DNA of 64,000 nucleotides from an uncultured Paraburkholderia sp. (GTDB taxonomy: Bacteria > Pseudomonadota > Gammaproteobacteria > Burkholderiales > Burkholderiaceae): NCBI GenBank assembly GCA_940747215.1, contig CALNWS010000016.1:1-64000 (forward strand), given 5' to 3'. The notes below the pieces were generated by a model that saw only the letters and a program-made list of their open reading frames with translations, was not told the origin of the DNA and did not search any database. Positions 10,049 to 21,284 of the stretch are shown in pieces (positions within the stretch are counted from its first letter, which is position 1; each line of letters starts with the position of its first letter). The translations under genes were made by a program, and so were the position numbers.

Positions 10049-10945
10049 ATGGACACCACCGGCACACGCTCGCCACTGAAACGCATGGTCGGCTCGAATC
10101 AGGTCGGCATGCGGCAGTTCAACGAGCGGATCGTCCTGCAGGCGCCGCTTGCACGGACCGTTGCCAAAGGCCGACGTGGGCCGCCTCACGCGTCTGTCGA
10201 TGCAAACCGTTTCGATGATCGTCGATCGTTTGATCGACGATGGTCTGCTCGAAAAGCAGCCGCGCGTGCGTGGCCGCATCGGTCAGCCTTCGGTGCCGAT
10301 TGCGTTGTGCGCGGACGGCACCTATACGATCGGCGTGAAAGTGGACCGCCGCAGTCTCGACGTGCTGGCGATGGATTTCGCGGGCCACGTGGTGTACCGC
10401 GACGTGTTCGAGTACGCGTATCCCGATCCGCGCGCCCTCTTCCCCGCGCTTGAAAGCCGGCTCGCACGCGTGAACCAGACGCTCGGCGCGAAAGCGAACA
10501 AGGTGGTAGGCGTGGGCGTCGCCGCGCCGTTATGGCTCGGCGGCTGGCGGGATTTTCTCGGTGCCCCGGCGGGCGCGCCCGAAGCGTGGAATGAAATCGA
10601 TCTGCGCTCGCGCATCGCGACCATGACCGGCCTGTCGGTCGAATTCGCGAAAGACACCACCGCCGCCTGCGCCACCGAACTCGTGATGGGCCAAGGGCGC
10701 GGCATTCACAACTTTCTGTATCTGTTCGTCGTCACCTTCATCGGCGGCGGGCTCGTAATCGACGGACGTCTGCATGGCGGCCCGTACGACAACGCGGGCG
10801 CGGTCGGCTCGATTCCGCTGCGCGACGGCGGTGCACGCAAACCGGCGCGACAACTGCTGCACGCGGCATCGGGCTTCGTGCTCGAACAGATGTTGAGCGA
10901 TGCGGGCGTGCCGCCTTCGGCCGCGCACGACTTATTAGCCGCCTG
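10049..10945 (+). pseudogene. ROK-family transcriptional regulator, frameshifted and 3'-truncated
   Basis: The N-terminal winged helix (MVGSNQVGMRQFNERIVLQA, then in another frame DVGRLTRLSMQTVSMIVDRL) is split by a frameshift near 10150. The sugar-kinase-like domain follows (VVGVGVAAPLWLGGWRDFLG, EFAKDTTAACATELVMGQGR, VVTFIGGGLVIDGRLHGGPY). Identity to the family ends after PPSAAHDLLAACA near 10945, where the sequence meets the 3' end of a gene on the other strand. The open frame continues antisense through that gene for over 130 codons, which is accidental. It would have controlled the preceding sugar importer operon. Confidence 0.88.
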
Positions 10946-10961
10946 CGCGTGTCATTGCGTG

Positions 10962-13900
10962 TTACTGTGTTTTTATGTTCTGCGCCGCTGCCGTTTTCAC
11001 CGGCGCGGCATCCTTTTCGTCCAGCAAGGGTTGCAGAACCAGTGCGAGCGACTTCAGCAACTGCACCGACAACGCGCTCGTGAACTCGTAATTCGCCCCA
11101 TACGGTTCGTGCGCCTGGGCGGTCAGCATGCCGTAGAAGCGGTTGCCCATCGCAAAGACGAACGTCGCGCTGCGATTCACCTTGCGCGATTCGATCAGCC
11201 GCGCGCCTTTCGCAAACACGTTGAAGCGCTGATCGCCCGTGCCTGTCTTGCCGTAGACGTTGAGCGTCTGGCCGTTCGGGAACGTCATGCCTTGCGCAAG
11301 ACGCTTTGCCGTGCCGCCCGTCACGACGTCGCGCAACAGGCTTCTCACCACGCCTGAAATCTCCGGCGACAGTTGCTGCTGCGGTGCAACGGCCGCACGT
11401 TTGAAATGCGTTTCGTACGGCGTGCCGGTGGCAAAATCGAGATGCGTGAGCGTTTCGGTGGGCATCTTGTTGCCGTCGTTCTCGATGATGCCAATCAGTT
11501 GCGCGAGTGCCGCGGTCCGATCCCCCGACGCGCCGATTGCCGCCGCATACGAAGGCGTGAGCGACTCGAACGGATAGCCGAGTGCCTGCCACGATTTGCC
11601 GATCGCCTCATACGCGCGCAACCATGCGCTTGATGCGCCGGTCCTGCGTGGCGTGATAGCGTGTCTTGAAGAGTCACGAATACGTAGAGAGCCGCACGTC
11701 ATGGCTCGCCTTCTGCGTGTCGGCGAGTGTGGCATCGGGATGCTCGCGCAGATAATCGAGCGTCCACAGTTCCAGCAGATGAACGCCCGCGATATAGCCG
11801 CGATCGTTCAGATTGAAGCGATCCGCGCCGTATTTCGCATAGAGATTCGCGAGATCCTGATCGCCGAGAACGGAGGCCGCCGGCGTGTTCTTCAGCGCCT
11901 CACGCATCTTCGCGTTGAACCACGCATTCGATTTATCCGGCGCGACGCTGCGCAATAAGGTTGCCACTTTCGACGGCGACTTGCGCACGCCGAGCAGCAG
12001 CAACGCAAGCTGTTCGTCACGCGTCTTACCGTGATACTTCGTGTAGAAACGATTCATGTACACACGGCTTTCCTGATCGGCGAAACGCGTGAGGTACATC
12101 TGACGTGTGGCGGGATCGTCGAGTCATGTCGCGGACGTGCCCGTGGTCTGCACCATTTCATAGTGAACGATGTCGCGCATCAACCGCACGAACACCAAGT
12201 TCACCGAGTGCTGGAAGGCGCGGCGCACGGTCAGAATGCGGCCGTTGTCGTCGGACTCGAAGTTGTTGAAGGTTTGCGCGCCGCCGCCCGTGTAAAACAC
12301 TTCGCCCGGATTCGCCGAGTACTTGCGCTCCACGGAGGCGTCGAGCATCGCCTGCAGCGAACGATCCTGCGTGTGCGCCAGATAGTCGAGCGCCCAGCGC
12401 GTGAATTAATCGTTCGGGTCGGCCTTCACGGCTTTCAGTTCCGCTGCGGAAAGTGGCGCATAGCACACGTGCAGATCAGAGACGATCTGCAGATACGTCA
12501 CGACGGTACGCAGTTTCGCAGTGGAACCGAGATTCAGGCGCACGCCGGAGTTGATATCGAACGGCTGGTTCACGCTATCCGTTTGCACGCGCACGAGGTT
12601 CGCGCCGTTCGAAGAGCGTGAAGCTGTAGGCGATATGCGAAGGGTCGTCGGAGGCGTGCAGCATTTCGAAGCCGACGAGGCACGCCGCTTTCGCGCCGTC
12701 GCGCGTCGCCGCTGCGGCAAGACGTTCGCTCACGGCCTGTTGCACGGCGTTGTCGAGCGTGCTGCGCGCCTGCAGATCGAGCCGGTCGAGTTCGTAGAAG
12801 CTGCGCATGCCGAGCGCCGCCAGCAGATGCGAACGCATCGACGTCACGGCCTTGCGCGCGATGAACGAATCCGCAGGCCCCGCATGAGCGGGCGCACGGT
12901 GCAACTCCACGTGCGCGGCCAGCGCCGCGTCGCGCAACGCAGCGCTCATCACGCCGCCGCTTGCGAGCAGACGCAGATAACTATCGGTGCGATGTTCGAG
13001 TTCGTCATAGCCGTGATGCAGGAAATACGAAGGCGCGCGCTGCGCGATCATCAGCGAGAGCACCTGACGGAACGCCTCGCCCTGCTCCGGCAAATTCTGC
13101 GCAGTGGAAGGCGCGTTCAGCAGACGGTTGAAGTCGTTGAAATTGCGCCCGTGTACTAGGCGGCGAAACCGTCGCCGATACCGTTATTTCGCCGATGCCG
13201 GGCTGCGCGGCAAGCGGCACCACGACGATCTGCTGACGCGCCGGCAGCGTCTGTGGTCCGTTGAGGTAAGCGCGCAGCGAAGCCGACGCGATCTGCCGCA
13301 ATTTCTCCGGTGGCGACGCGGTGCGACCATCCGCAGAGTAACGGAATTTCTCGATCTGCGTGGCGAGCGTGCTGCAGCCGGGCGCGGACTGATGTCGGTT
13401 CACGAGTCGCGCGCCCTGATCCACCAGCGCGCGGCTGAAACGTCCCCAGTCGATTGCCGGGTTACGGTTGGGCTGATTCGGGTCGAGCAGATAGCGGTCT
13501 TCGATAAAGAGCAGCGAGTTCACGACGAGCGGCGGAATCGCCTCGAAGTTTTCGTACGAGCGGCCCGGAAAGCGCGCGTCGAAGAGCGTCGCTCCAGTGC
13601 CGTCGACGAGTTGCAAACCAGCCTGATCTTTCTCCGCATACGGCAGAAAGAGGCCACGGTCAGCAATGGAAAGCATGCATTCGGAATCGCGCGCCTGCGC
13701 GGTAATTTCGAAGCCGCACTGCGTGAGACGTTTCTCGATCGAAGGCAGCAGCGCGTAGCCGAGGCGCGTGTCGTACGGGCCCTTGTCGTCGGGAGGAAAA
13801 CGGATGGCGTGGCTGGGTCCGTCCGCCACTGATAAACCCACGTCGCGCGTCACTTCGGAGAGATAGTGCGCCTGCAACCGCGACGTTTCTATTTCGACCT

Positions 13901-14024
13901 GGATGAAATGAGCCGCCAATGCCAGCGCCAGCAATAACGCCGCTACCAGTCCCCGTTTGAGCCACTTCCTGACAGGCGCCGTGCCTGCCGCGCGAAGTGG
14001 TAACCGAAGCAGTGGCCGATTCAT
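10962..14024 (-). pseudogene. Class A penicillin-binding protein / transglycosylase, multiply broken
   Basis: Remnant of a large membrane-anchored peptidoglycan polymerase of the Burkholderia type (about 1000 codons). After MNRPLLRLPLRAAGTA a single membrane segment follows (LVAALLLALALAAHFIQVEI). The glycosyltransferase region is recognised in LLFIEDRYLLDPNQPNRNPA and the stretch SAPGCSTLATQIEKFRYSAD, and the penicillin-binding region near the C-terminus in NVYGKTGTGDQRFNVFAKGA, with the KTGTG motif kept. Lesions are a frameshift near 13170, TAG at 13156-13158, a shift near 12610, TAA at 12406-12408, TGA at 12124-12126 and 11674-11676, and a shift near 11640. It ends NIKTQ at 10962, next to the truncated ROK gene. 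Confidence 0.88.
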
Positions 14025-14084
14025 GGCAGCTCTCCCCCAAGCGGGTGCCATACTTTTTAGCTGGCGCACCTGCAAGGCAGTGTA

Positions 14085-14847
14085 GCGCGGAAAACGAGGC
14101 GCTCAGCGGCCCGGATTTACCCGGAAGTGCGTGCTACAACACCGCGCGAGAGCGCTTAGCGAAACGCAAAGCGCGTGCGATATTGGGGGTCTTCGATCCA
14201 CGACACAAACCGCCGCATCACGACATGCCGGAAGGGCATCTGAAAGTACGCAGCTATCTGGCCGCTCCCGTGCAATTGCGCAGCGGCGAAGTGGTCGGCG
14301 GACTGTTCTTCGGGCATCCGGAACCGGGCATGTTTACGGAGCGCGCCGAGCGGATCGTCGCCGGCATCGCCGCGCAGGCCGCGATCGCAATCGACAACGC
14401 GCGTCTCTATCAGGCCGCGCAAAGCGAAATCGCCGAACGCACGAAGGCACAGAACGCGCTGCGCGATCTGAACGAAACGCTCGAGTGCCGCGTGATCGAA
14501 ACCGTGGCCGACCGTGCTGGGTCATCACGCGCAGTGGCTCATGTTGCGCACGTACGCCGACCTCGTGCATCCCGACGACATCGCGACCGTCAAGACGCAA
14601 CTGAAGGAACTGCGCCGCACGGGTCTGCCGGTGCGTTTCGAGAACCGCTTCAAGCGCATCGACGGCACATGGCGCTGGGTCGCGTGGACGCTCGCGCTCG
14701 ACCCGGACACCGAGCGCATTCACGGCGTGGGCCGCGACGTCACCGCGGACAAGGAAACCACCGAGGCTTTGCGTCACACCGAAGAGGCGCTCCGCATGGC
14801 GCAGAAGATGGAGGCGATCGGCAAGCTCACGGACGGCGGCATAGCGC
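14085..14847 (+). pseudogene. GAF/PAS sensor histidine kinase, internal fragment
   Basis: A piece of a multidomain sensor kinase. The GAF part (HLKVRSYLAAPVQLRSGEVV, AAQAAIAIDNARLYQAAQSE) leads into a coiled linker (ERTKAQNALRDLNETLE). After a deletion and frameshift near 14510 a PAS/PAC domain is seen (FENRFKRIDGTWRWVAWTLA), and then the beginning of the phospho-acceptor helix, QKMEAIGKLTDGG, where the family continues GGVAHDFNN. The phosphorylated histidine and the whole ATPase domain are missing: near 14847 the sequence switches to an acetyltransferase gene on the other strand. The 5' end is also lost. Confidence 0.85.
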
Positions 14848-15008
14848 AGCAGATGCGCCCACACTTCCTCACGCGTGAACGGCTTTCCGCCGATGTAGCG
14901 GATCACCTCGGCGTCGGACCACATCGCATAGCTTTCGAGAAAATCGTTGGGCGTGTGCGGGCGCAGGATCAGGTGGTCGGTCGTGAGGAGCGTGGGTTGG
15001 GTGGGCAT
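14848..15008 (-). pseudogene. GNAT-type acetyltransferase, N-terminal fragment
   Basis: About 53 residues remain: MPTQPTLLTTDHLILRPHT followed by DFLESYAMWSDAEVIRYIGG and FTREEVWAHLLRYA, the usual beginning of RimJ/RimL-type N-acetyltransferases. The acetyl-CoA binding part is gone. It was cut by the deletion that joined it to the sensor kinase fragment. Substrate unknown. Confidence 0.75.
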
Positions 15009-15183
15009 GCGGAGCGTGAGTGGGGTCGATGCAGGTGATGATCGCAGATTTTTGGCCACTGGAGTCGCCGCTGAAATACAGCGGGCGCAGGTTCACGCAA
15101 CGTGACAAGCCGCAAGCGTTCGTCCTACACTGCAACGAACGGGTTTGCGCTTTGTCGTCACGCATTGCACTCACACACCGCCG

Positions 15184-15647
15184 ATGAACCTCCGCCTGCG
15201 CTACCTCTCCGCTCTCGTTGTCAACGTCGCGTTGCCGTGGCTCGCTTACCGGCTCGCGTTCCCGCATGTCTGCCTCGTCGGCGCACTCGCTGTCTCGGCA
15301 TTGCCGCTGATCGCGTGGATGATCTGGGACCTGCTCGCGCATCGCCATTTCGATGCGCTCAGCGCGATCGTGCTGGTGGGCATCGCGCGACCGCGGGCGT
15401 GGACGCGCGCATGCGTGCGCTCGAAGAGCCGATGGTGCCCGGCATGATCGGCGAAAACCTCTTGCGCACGCTGGTTGTCTGGCACTGGCCGAACGACACA
15501 CGCGCCGTATTCGCGTTAGAAGCGATCCGCTACGGCGTTTATGGCGCGCTGATGCTGTGGACTTTCTGGTGCCGCACACGCATCCGGCAAGACGCGCTGC
15601 GCTATACCAACGACGATAAAGGTACCGACTCGACCTTCGCGCGCTGA
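15184..15647 (+). pseudogene. VC0807-type integral membrane protein, internal deletion and frameshift
   Basis: The N-terminal part is strongly hydrophobic (LRYLSALVVNVALPWLAYRL, ALAVSALPLIAWMIWDLLAH, HFDALSAIVLVGIA). Near 15390 the frame breaks and family sequence resumes in another frame with RALEEPMVPGMIGENLLRTL and GVYGALMLWTFWCRTRIRQD, ending at 15647. About 150 codons remain compared with over 200 in this family of unknown function, so one or more helices are missing. The family assignment rests on my recognition of the pattern and is not certain. Confidence 0.6.
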
Positions 15648-15687
15648 AAACCCGTAACACAGACGCGCGCTGCAATCAAAACCCGAA

Positions 15688-16386
15688 TCACGCCAATTCC
15701 AGGAACCGCTCCAGACACGGATTGCGATTGGCCGGCGACCACGCCAGCACCTGCCCGATCAGCGGTGCATCCACGAGCGAGCGGAATACCACGCCCGCGA
15801 GTTGCGCCTTGCGCATGGACGACGGCACGAGCGCGACACCCACGCCTTCGTCGACGAGACTCAGTACGGTTTGTTGCAACTGCACTTCGAAGCGGATGTC
15901 GGGCACGAAGCCACCGAGCCTGCAATGTTCGAGGATCGTGTCGCGCAGCGTGGGCGCGACTTCCTCGGACGCCAGCACGAACGGCTCACCCGCCAGTTGC
16001 GGGATACTCAGCCGACGCGAGCGTGCCCGCGTGAGAGCGCCACGCATAGCGGCTCGCTCAACACCGTCCGCGTGGCGGCCGGGGAACATGATCGCCGCGT
16101 CGATCTGACCGCTCAGCCCCTGCTCCGCGAGATCGTTCGACACCACCTCGCGCAGATGCAGCGCCACGTCAGGATACGCCGCGCCGAACACCCGCGCATA
16201 GCCCGGCACGACGCTGTAGGCCGAACACATCGTGAAGCCGATCGTGAGCTCGCCCGCGTTGCCGTGCGCGGCAGCCTGCGCATTGCTCAACGGCGGCTGC
16301 GACAGATTGAGCCGCGCCGCCGCGCGCCCGAAATGCCGCGTTTCGGCGAGCGTCACGAAGTAGCGCAGCGGCTTGATGTCGATCAC
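15688..16386 (-). pseudogene. LysR-family regulator with in-frame loss of part of the DNA-binding region
   Basis: The open frame is continuous at 232 codons, but LysR proteins have about 300. It begins MIDIKPLRYFVTLAETRHFG and reaches LNLSQPPLS in the helix-turn-helix, then jumps to NAQAAAHGNAGELTIGFTMC, which normally lies about 45-65 residues later. The wing and the dimerisation helix are therefore missing. The effector-binding domain is complete up to CLERFLELA. It is divergent from the AEC carrier gene, which it probably regulated. Translation is possible, but DNA binding is doubtful. Confidence 0.85.
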
Positions 16387-16549
16387 GATGTCCTCTCAGA
16401 GCGACGATGCAAAAAAGGTATTGTCGAACACAATAACCAGTATTGGATTGTATCAACGGAAGCCTTTAACTTTAATCTTGCGAATCGGCGCTTCCCCTCC
16501 GTGCGCGTTATCTTGCATCCTCGTTTCAAACCTTATTCCCGTATCCGCA

Positions 16550-17500
16550 ATGCTTGCCACTATTGAGATTCTGCTTCCCGTATTCGGCCTCATTCTCGCG
16601 GGCTTTGCGTGCCGCCGCGGCGTGCTTGGACCGAACTCCGCTTCGGAACTGAATCGCTTCGTGGTCTGGCTCGGGCTGCCGGCCATGCTGTTTCACACGA
16701 TGGCGCACGCCACCTGGCAGCAGTTGTAGTATCAGCCGGCGTTCGTCATCACATTCTCGATTGCCTGCGCGGCGATTTTTGTCGCGATCCTCGTGATACG
16801 CCTCGCGATCGGACGTCATCTGGCGGACGCGAGCGTCGGCGCCATTGCGGCCTCGTATCCGAACACGGGTTACATCGGCTTTCCGCTCGGCCTGATCGCA
16901 TTCGGCTCGGTCAGCCTCACGCCGACCACCATCGCCACGATTCTCGTCGCCTGCGTGCTGTTCGCCTTCGCCATCGTGCTGATCGAAATCGGTCTGCAAA
17001 CCGAGCGCGCACCGCACAAGCTCGGCCTGAAAGTGCTGAAGTCGCTGGCGCGCAATCCGCTGATCGTGTCACCGATCGCGGGTGCGCTGCTCGCGAGCGT
17101 CCACGTCACGTTGCCGCAAAGCGCCGAGACCTTTCTGACGCTGCTGGGCGGCGCGGCCAGTCCGTGCGCGCTCGTGAGTCTCAGTCTCTTCCTCGCCGAA
17201 AAGCGCTCGTCGAAAGAAGAAAAGGGCGCGGGCGGTGTGTCGCTGCTGCTCACCGTCGTCAAACTGATCCCGCAGCCGGCGCTCGCGTGGTGGCTGGCCG
17301 CGCGCGTGTTCCATCTCGACGCGTCGCTCGTCGAAATGGCCATCGTGCTCGCCGCGCTGCCTACCGGCACCGGGCCGTTCATGTTCGCCGAGTTCTACGA
17401 GCGCGAGGCGAACATCACGTCGCGCACCATTCTGCTTTCCACGGTCGGTTCGATCGTCACATTGTCGATGCTGCTGATGTTCATGGGGCATCACGCTTGA
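16550..17500 (+). pseudogene. AEC-family (auxin efflux carrier type) transporter interrupted by one amber codon
   Basis: The frame is open for 316 codons apart from a single TAG at 16727-16729, between HATWQQL and YQPAFVITFSIACAAI. The protein otherwise looks whole: ten-helix AEC topology beginning IEILLPVFGLILAGFACRRG, the conserved NTGYIGFPLG and the end TLSMLLMFMGHHA before TGA. Members export or import organic acids and similar anions across the inner membrane; the substrate is unknown. The former sense codon was probably Trp, Tyr or Gln. I call it a pseudogene, but read-through of one amber would restore it completely. Confidence 0.88.
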
Positions 17501-17654
17501 TATTCTAGCGAAACCTCGCGCGACGTGGCGGTTGCGTGTGCCGTTGCGCGCGCCGTCGCATGCGTCGTAGCATCGCTCATTAGGCCACCTCGCGTTATGT
17601 TTGGCGGACGGACCGCTCCGGTCCGCACTCTGCACTAGGCAACCCGCCAGCCCG

Positions 17655-18497
17655 AACGCCGTGCCCCAAGCCCGCCCACCCGAACTCGACGACGACGCCG
17701 ACGCCCGCTCGCTCGCCCGCCCGCCGCTATCCGCGCGGGCTGCGCATCGATCCGCACTCGCACACGTGAGCGCAAGTGCTGTATGCCGTCTCGGGCGTGA
17801 TGTGGATCGAGGTCGGCCGCGAGGCGCTGGTCGTGCCGCCGCAGCGCGCCGTATGACTGCCGGCCGGCACGCCGCACTCCATTCACATGATGAGCGACGT
17901 GGAAATGCGCAATCTCTATCTTCACGAGCGCAACGTCGGCCACTTGAGCCGGCGCAGCGACGTGCTGGAAGTGAACGGCCTGCTGCGCGAGCTGATTACG
18001 TCGATTGCGGAATACGGCGCGCCGAAGCGCCCGATGCCGCCTATCTCGATGCGGCCTACCGTCTCGCGATGCTCGAACTCGGCCGCGCCGCCGCGTTCGT
18101 CGTTACGCATTGCGCTACCCGACGCGTCCGACCGCCGTCTCGACGTGCTCTGCCGCGCGGTGATTGCCAACCCCGTCCATTGAAATCAGCTTCGAGCAGC
18201 ACGCGGTGTCGGTCGGCGCGAGCGTGCGCACGCTGGCCCGTCTTTTCACGCGCGAACTGGGCGTGGGTTTCGCGGAATGGCGTCGTCAGGTTCAACTGGC
18301 CGTGGCCGTTTCCGGTCTCGCCGAAGGACGCTCGGTGAGCAGCATCGCGCGTTCCGCTCGGTTTCCAGCCGAGCAGCTTCAGCGACATGTTCCGCCGCGA
18401 ACTCGGCGCGCCGCCGCCTACAGGCTTCGATCCGGCGAGTACGCTGAATGGGACGCAAGCGGCGGCTTCGGGCTCGGAAGCCGCGTCGCAGCGTTGA
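17655..18497 (+). pseudogene. AraC-family regulator, several frameshifts
   Basis: Fragments in different frames line up with one cupin-AraC regulator. The sensor half shows LYAVSGVMWIEVGREALVVP and SIHMMSDVEMRNLYLHERNV. The DNA-binding half shows HAVSVGASVRTLARLFTREL and GFAEWRRQVQLAVAVSGLAE, followed after another shift near 18360 by SSFSDMFRRELGAPPTGFDP and a TGA at 18497. The N-terminal start is not clear. Small losses occur near 17770, 18020 and 18170. The target genes are unknown. Confidence 0.8.
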
Positions 18498-18673
18498 TTC
18501 GGCTTCACGAACCGTCCCGCCGCAGTGAGCGTGGCGTGCTACGGCCCAAACGCACGCAAAGGCCACTTGTCCGATAATCGAAAGCATCTGTCCTGACGCC
18601 CTGATGCCGGACACTTAAACTCCTTTCATCCGCTGCACGAACGCAGCGTCGTATTCGCGAGAAGCGACACGTC

Positions 18674-19516
18674 ATGAAAGCGATCCAGTTCAAATCCTTC
18701 GGCAAGCCTGAAGTGCTCGAAGTCGTCGATCTGCCGACACTGAAAGCCGACGCCGGCAGCGCCGTCATGCAGGTCAAGGCAGCGTCCATCAATCCGAGCG
18801 ATGTGAAGAACGTCTCCGGACACTTCGAACATACCGTTCTGCCGCGCACGCCCGGCCGCGACATCGGCTTCACGCGCGACGGCACGCATGCCAAATTCAT
18901 CAAGGTGCCGCTCGCAGCGCTCTCGCGCAAACCCGGCACGCTGAGCCACGCGGAAGCATCGGCGATCGGCGTGAACTTCGTCGTCGCGTGGCTCGGCACG
19001 ATGAAATACGCGCATCTGAAGGCGGGCGAAACAATCGCGGTGATCGGCGCGCGCGTGATCGCAGTGGACCGTCATCCGTTGTCGGGCGGATACGCCTGCG
19101 GGCTGTTTGATCGACCACTACGTTCCCTTCGACGAAAATACCGCCGCCGTCCGCGCCCTCACCGATAGCGCAGGCGCGGACGTAGTGTACGACACGGTCG
19201 GCGGTGTCGCTTTCGAGACCGCGTTGAGCCTCGTGAAGCGACGTGGCCGCGTGCTCGAAATCAGCGGCACGGCAAACGGCGCGTCGAATTCGATCTGATC
19301 GACTTCTATTACAACAAGACGCAACTGCTCGGCGTGGACAGCGCCAAACTCGGTGTCGCCGAATCGGCACCGTTGATGATGGCACTCGTCGAAGGCTTCG
19401 AAAGCGGAAAGCTGCAGGCGCCCGCGATTGCGCAACAGTTCCCGATCGAACGCACGCGCGAAGCCTATGAAGCGGTGGCCGCGGGCACGAGTGGCCGCGT
19501 CGTCATCACGCTGTGA
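18674..19516 (+). pseudogene. Quinone oxidoreductase / zinc-type alcohol dehydrogenase family, broken
   Basis: Medium-chain NADPH-dependent reductase. The N-terminal part MKAIQFKSFGKPEVLEVVDL and KAASINPSDVKNVSGHFEHT is typical, but PGRDIGFTRDGTHAKF shows that residues of the substrate domain are missing. The Rossmann part begins AHLKAGETIAVIGA, where the glycine-rich loop is cut and the frame changes (near 19050). It then continues ALTDSAGADVVYDTVGGVAF, shifts again near 19290, and ends YEAVAAGTSGRVVITL at 19516. The nucleotide-binding loop is lost, so activity is not expected. Confidence 0.88.
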
Positions 19517-19556
19517 ACGCCCCGACGCACGCAACTTACTACGGAAAACACGCACC

Positions 19557-19733
19557 ATGAAACCGTATCTAATTTCGCTCGCCGCCAGCGTGATGGTCGG
19601 ACTGCTCTATAGCGTGATGGACGTGAAGTCACCCGCGCCGCCCACGGTCGCGCTCGTCGGACTGCTCGGCATGCTCGCCGGCGAACATGCGATTCCGTTC
19701 GTGCGCACGTTCCTCGCGTCCGGCATGCATTGA
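19557..19733 (+). CDS. XapX-domain small membrane protein
   Basis: Intact 58-residue protein starting MKPYLISLAASVMVGLLYSV, with the XapX hallmark of two hydrophobic segments flanking SPAPPTVALVGLLGMLAGE. The family is named from small inner-membrane proteins near xanthine-utilisation genes, and its function is not known. The start lies 41 bases after the reductase pseudogene stop codon, so the two were probably co-transcribed. Length and sequence match the family, and no damage is seen. Confidence 0.85.
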   Translation: MKPYLISLAASVMVGLLYSVMDVKSPAPPTVALVGLLGMLAGEHAIPFVRTFLASGMH

Positions 19734-19902
19734 CGCGTCCCACGGCACATTCACAGACACATCCACGGACACACTCGCAGCCACATTCGGAGGCACTTTT
19801 TCCGTCCGCTCGCGTCACAGGTTAAGATTGAGGCCGCCGGGTCTGCGCGAGCGCGCTGCGCCGCCCGCCGGCCAGAACAAAAGCTTTGCTTCGGAGAATC
19901 AG

Positions 19903-20490
19903 ATGCCAGAAGAATACGAAGTGCATGGTCCGCACGACCATGCCGTGGAACATGCGGGTCACGCAGACCACCACGACGCCGATCCGTTCGCGAGCTGCAT
20001 GGCCGTGATTACGGCAGTGCTCGCGACCATCGGCGCGCTGTGCGCCTATCAGAGCGGCAACAGTGAAAACCTCGCGCTCTATTACAAGAACGAAGCCGCT
20101 ATCAAGAAAACGGAAGCGTCGAACCAGTGGAGCTACTACCAAGCGAAGGGCGAGAAGCAGAATCTCGCTGAACTCGGCGCGGCGTTGTCGGCGCCCAACT
20201 CCGACGCGCACACGAAATTCGCCGCCGACGTCGCCAAGTACACGCAGCAGAAAGAGCCGATCCGCGCGAAGGCCGAGGTGATCGAAAAGGACGTCGTCGA
20301 CAACGACGCGAAGAGCGAGGCGCTGCTGCACGGTCATCATCGCTGGGCGCAGGCCACCACGCTGATTCAGGTGGCGATCGCGCTGTGCGCCATCACGCTG
20401 CTCACGCGCAAGAAGTGGCTGCGCAATCTGTCGTTCGTCGTCGCGGCGGCGGGCGTGATGACAGGCGCAGTCGCGTTCTTTTCGGCTTGA
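19903..20490 (+). CDS. DUF4337-family membrane protein
   Basis: Intact 195-residue protein. A histidine-rich start (HGPHDHAVEHAGHADHHDAD) leads to one N-terminal membrane segment (CMAVITAVLATIGALCAYQS), a long soluble helical part with EAAIKKTEASNQWSYYQAKG, and two closely spaced C-terminal membrane segments (TTLIQVAIALCAITLLT, LSFVVAAAGVMTGAVAFFS). A GGAG ribosome site lies 7 bases before the ATG, which decides the start against an upstream in-frame one. Function unknown. The histidines could bind metal, but that is speculation. Confidence 0.85.
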   Translation: MPEEYEVHGPHDHAVEHAGHADHHDADPFASCMAVITAVLATIGALCAYQSGNSENLALYYKNEAAIKKTEASNQWSYYQAKGEKQNLAELGAALSAPNSDAHTKFAADVAKYTQQKEPIRAKAEVIEKDVVDNDAKSEALLHGHHRWAQATTLIQVAIALCAITLLTRKKWLRNLSFVVAAAGVMTGAVAFFSA

Positions 20491-20536
20491 GCGATTAACT
20501 GGCGCAAACAGGTGCGCCGGCTTCAGGGAGTGCAGT

Positions 20537-20834
20537 GTGATCGATGGCGCAGCCGTTCTCGGCGTTTTTTCCGTCTATATCGCGGGTGTGGTGATTCCTG
20601 GCCCGAATTTCGTCGCGGTCGCGCAAAGGCTGCGTCCGCCACACGCGTCGAGGCGCTGGCCGTCGTGGCCGGCATCGTGCTCGTCAATCTGTTCTGGGCG
20701 TCGTGCGCGATTCTCGGCGTCGGCATCGTGTTTGCCGCGTTTCCGCAGCTCGCGCTCGGCGTCGAGATAGCCGGCGCCGGCTATCTGATCTGGTTCGGCA
20801 GCCGGCTTATCTATCAGGCGTCGGCGGGCAAAGC
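20537..20834 (+). pseudogene. LysE-family amino acid exporter, N-terminal fragment
   Basis: The GTG start gives the LysE/RhtB N-terminus AAVLGVFSVYIAGVVIPGPN; after a shift near 20625 the frame continues RVEALAVVAGIVLVNLFWAS and AGYLIWFGSRLIYQASAG. At about 20834 family sequence stops and the strand switches to the 3' region of the ECF sigma gene. Only about half of the roughly 200-residue exporter is left. Confidence 0.85.
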
Positions 20835-20835
20835 G

Positions 20836-21280
20836 GTGAGCGACTTCGCCCATCGTGAGGCCGCCGAGCAGACACAGCGTGAGCGCCACGCGCGCATCCG
20901 GGGAGAGTACCGGATGGCACGCGGTGAACACGAGCCGCAACAGGTCGTCGCCGATGTCGTCGGCACGCGCGGCGTCGAGTGCGTCGACGAAATCGGGCAC
21001 GAGGTGCGCCTCGATCGCGTCGAGGTCGTGGCCCAGCTCTTCGCGCTTGCGGGCGTGCAGCGCTTCTTGGCGCAGGCGGTCGAGCGCACGGTTCTTCGTG
21101 GCTGCTATCAGCCACGCTCCGGGGTTGTCGGGCATGCCGTCGCGCGGCCACGAGCGCGTCCTGCGCCAGTTCCTCGGCAAGGCCGACGTCGCGCACGATC
21201 CGCGCGACGCGTGCGATGACCTTGGCCGATTCGATCCGCCAGACTGCCTCGATGGCACGATGGGTCGCCTGAAGAGTCAC
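20836..21280 (-). pseudogene. ECF-type RNA polymerase sigma factor, frameshifted and 3'-truncated
   Basis: Begins MTLQATHRAIEAVWRIESAK and LAEELAQDALVAA (region 2). A shift near 21140 leads into AWLIAATKNRALDRLRQEAL and the long linker HDLDAIEAHLVPDFVDALDA, which is typical of the large ECF subgroup with a C-terminal extension. Region 4 begins RVALTLCLLGGLTMGEVAHR and is cut off at the junction with the LysE fragment near 20835. It follows a VOC protein gene on the same strand, a common pairing in this sigma group. Confidence 0.85.
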
Positions 21281-21284
21281 AGGT

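Noticed and set aside
10149..11357. A 402-codon open frame that looks like a complete regulator
   Set aside because: The first two thirds are the ROK protein, but the last 130 codons are antisense to the penicillin-binding protein gene, so the length is accidental.
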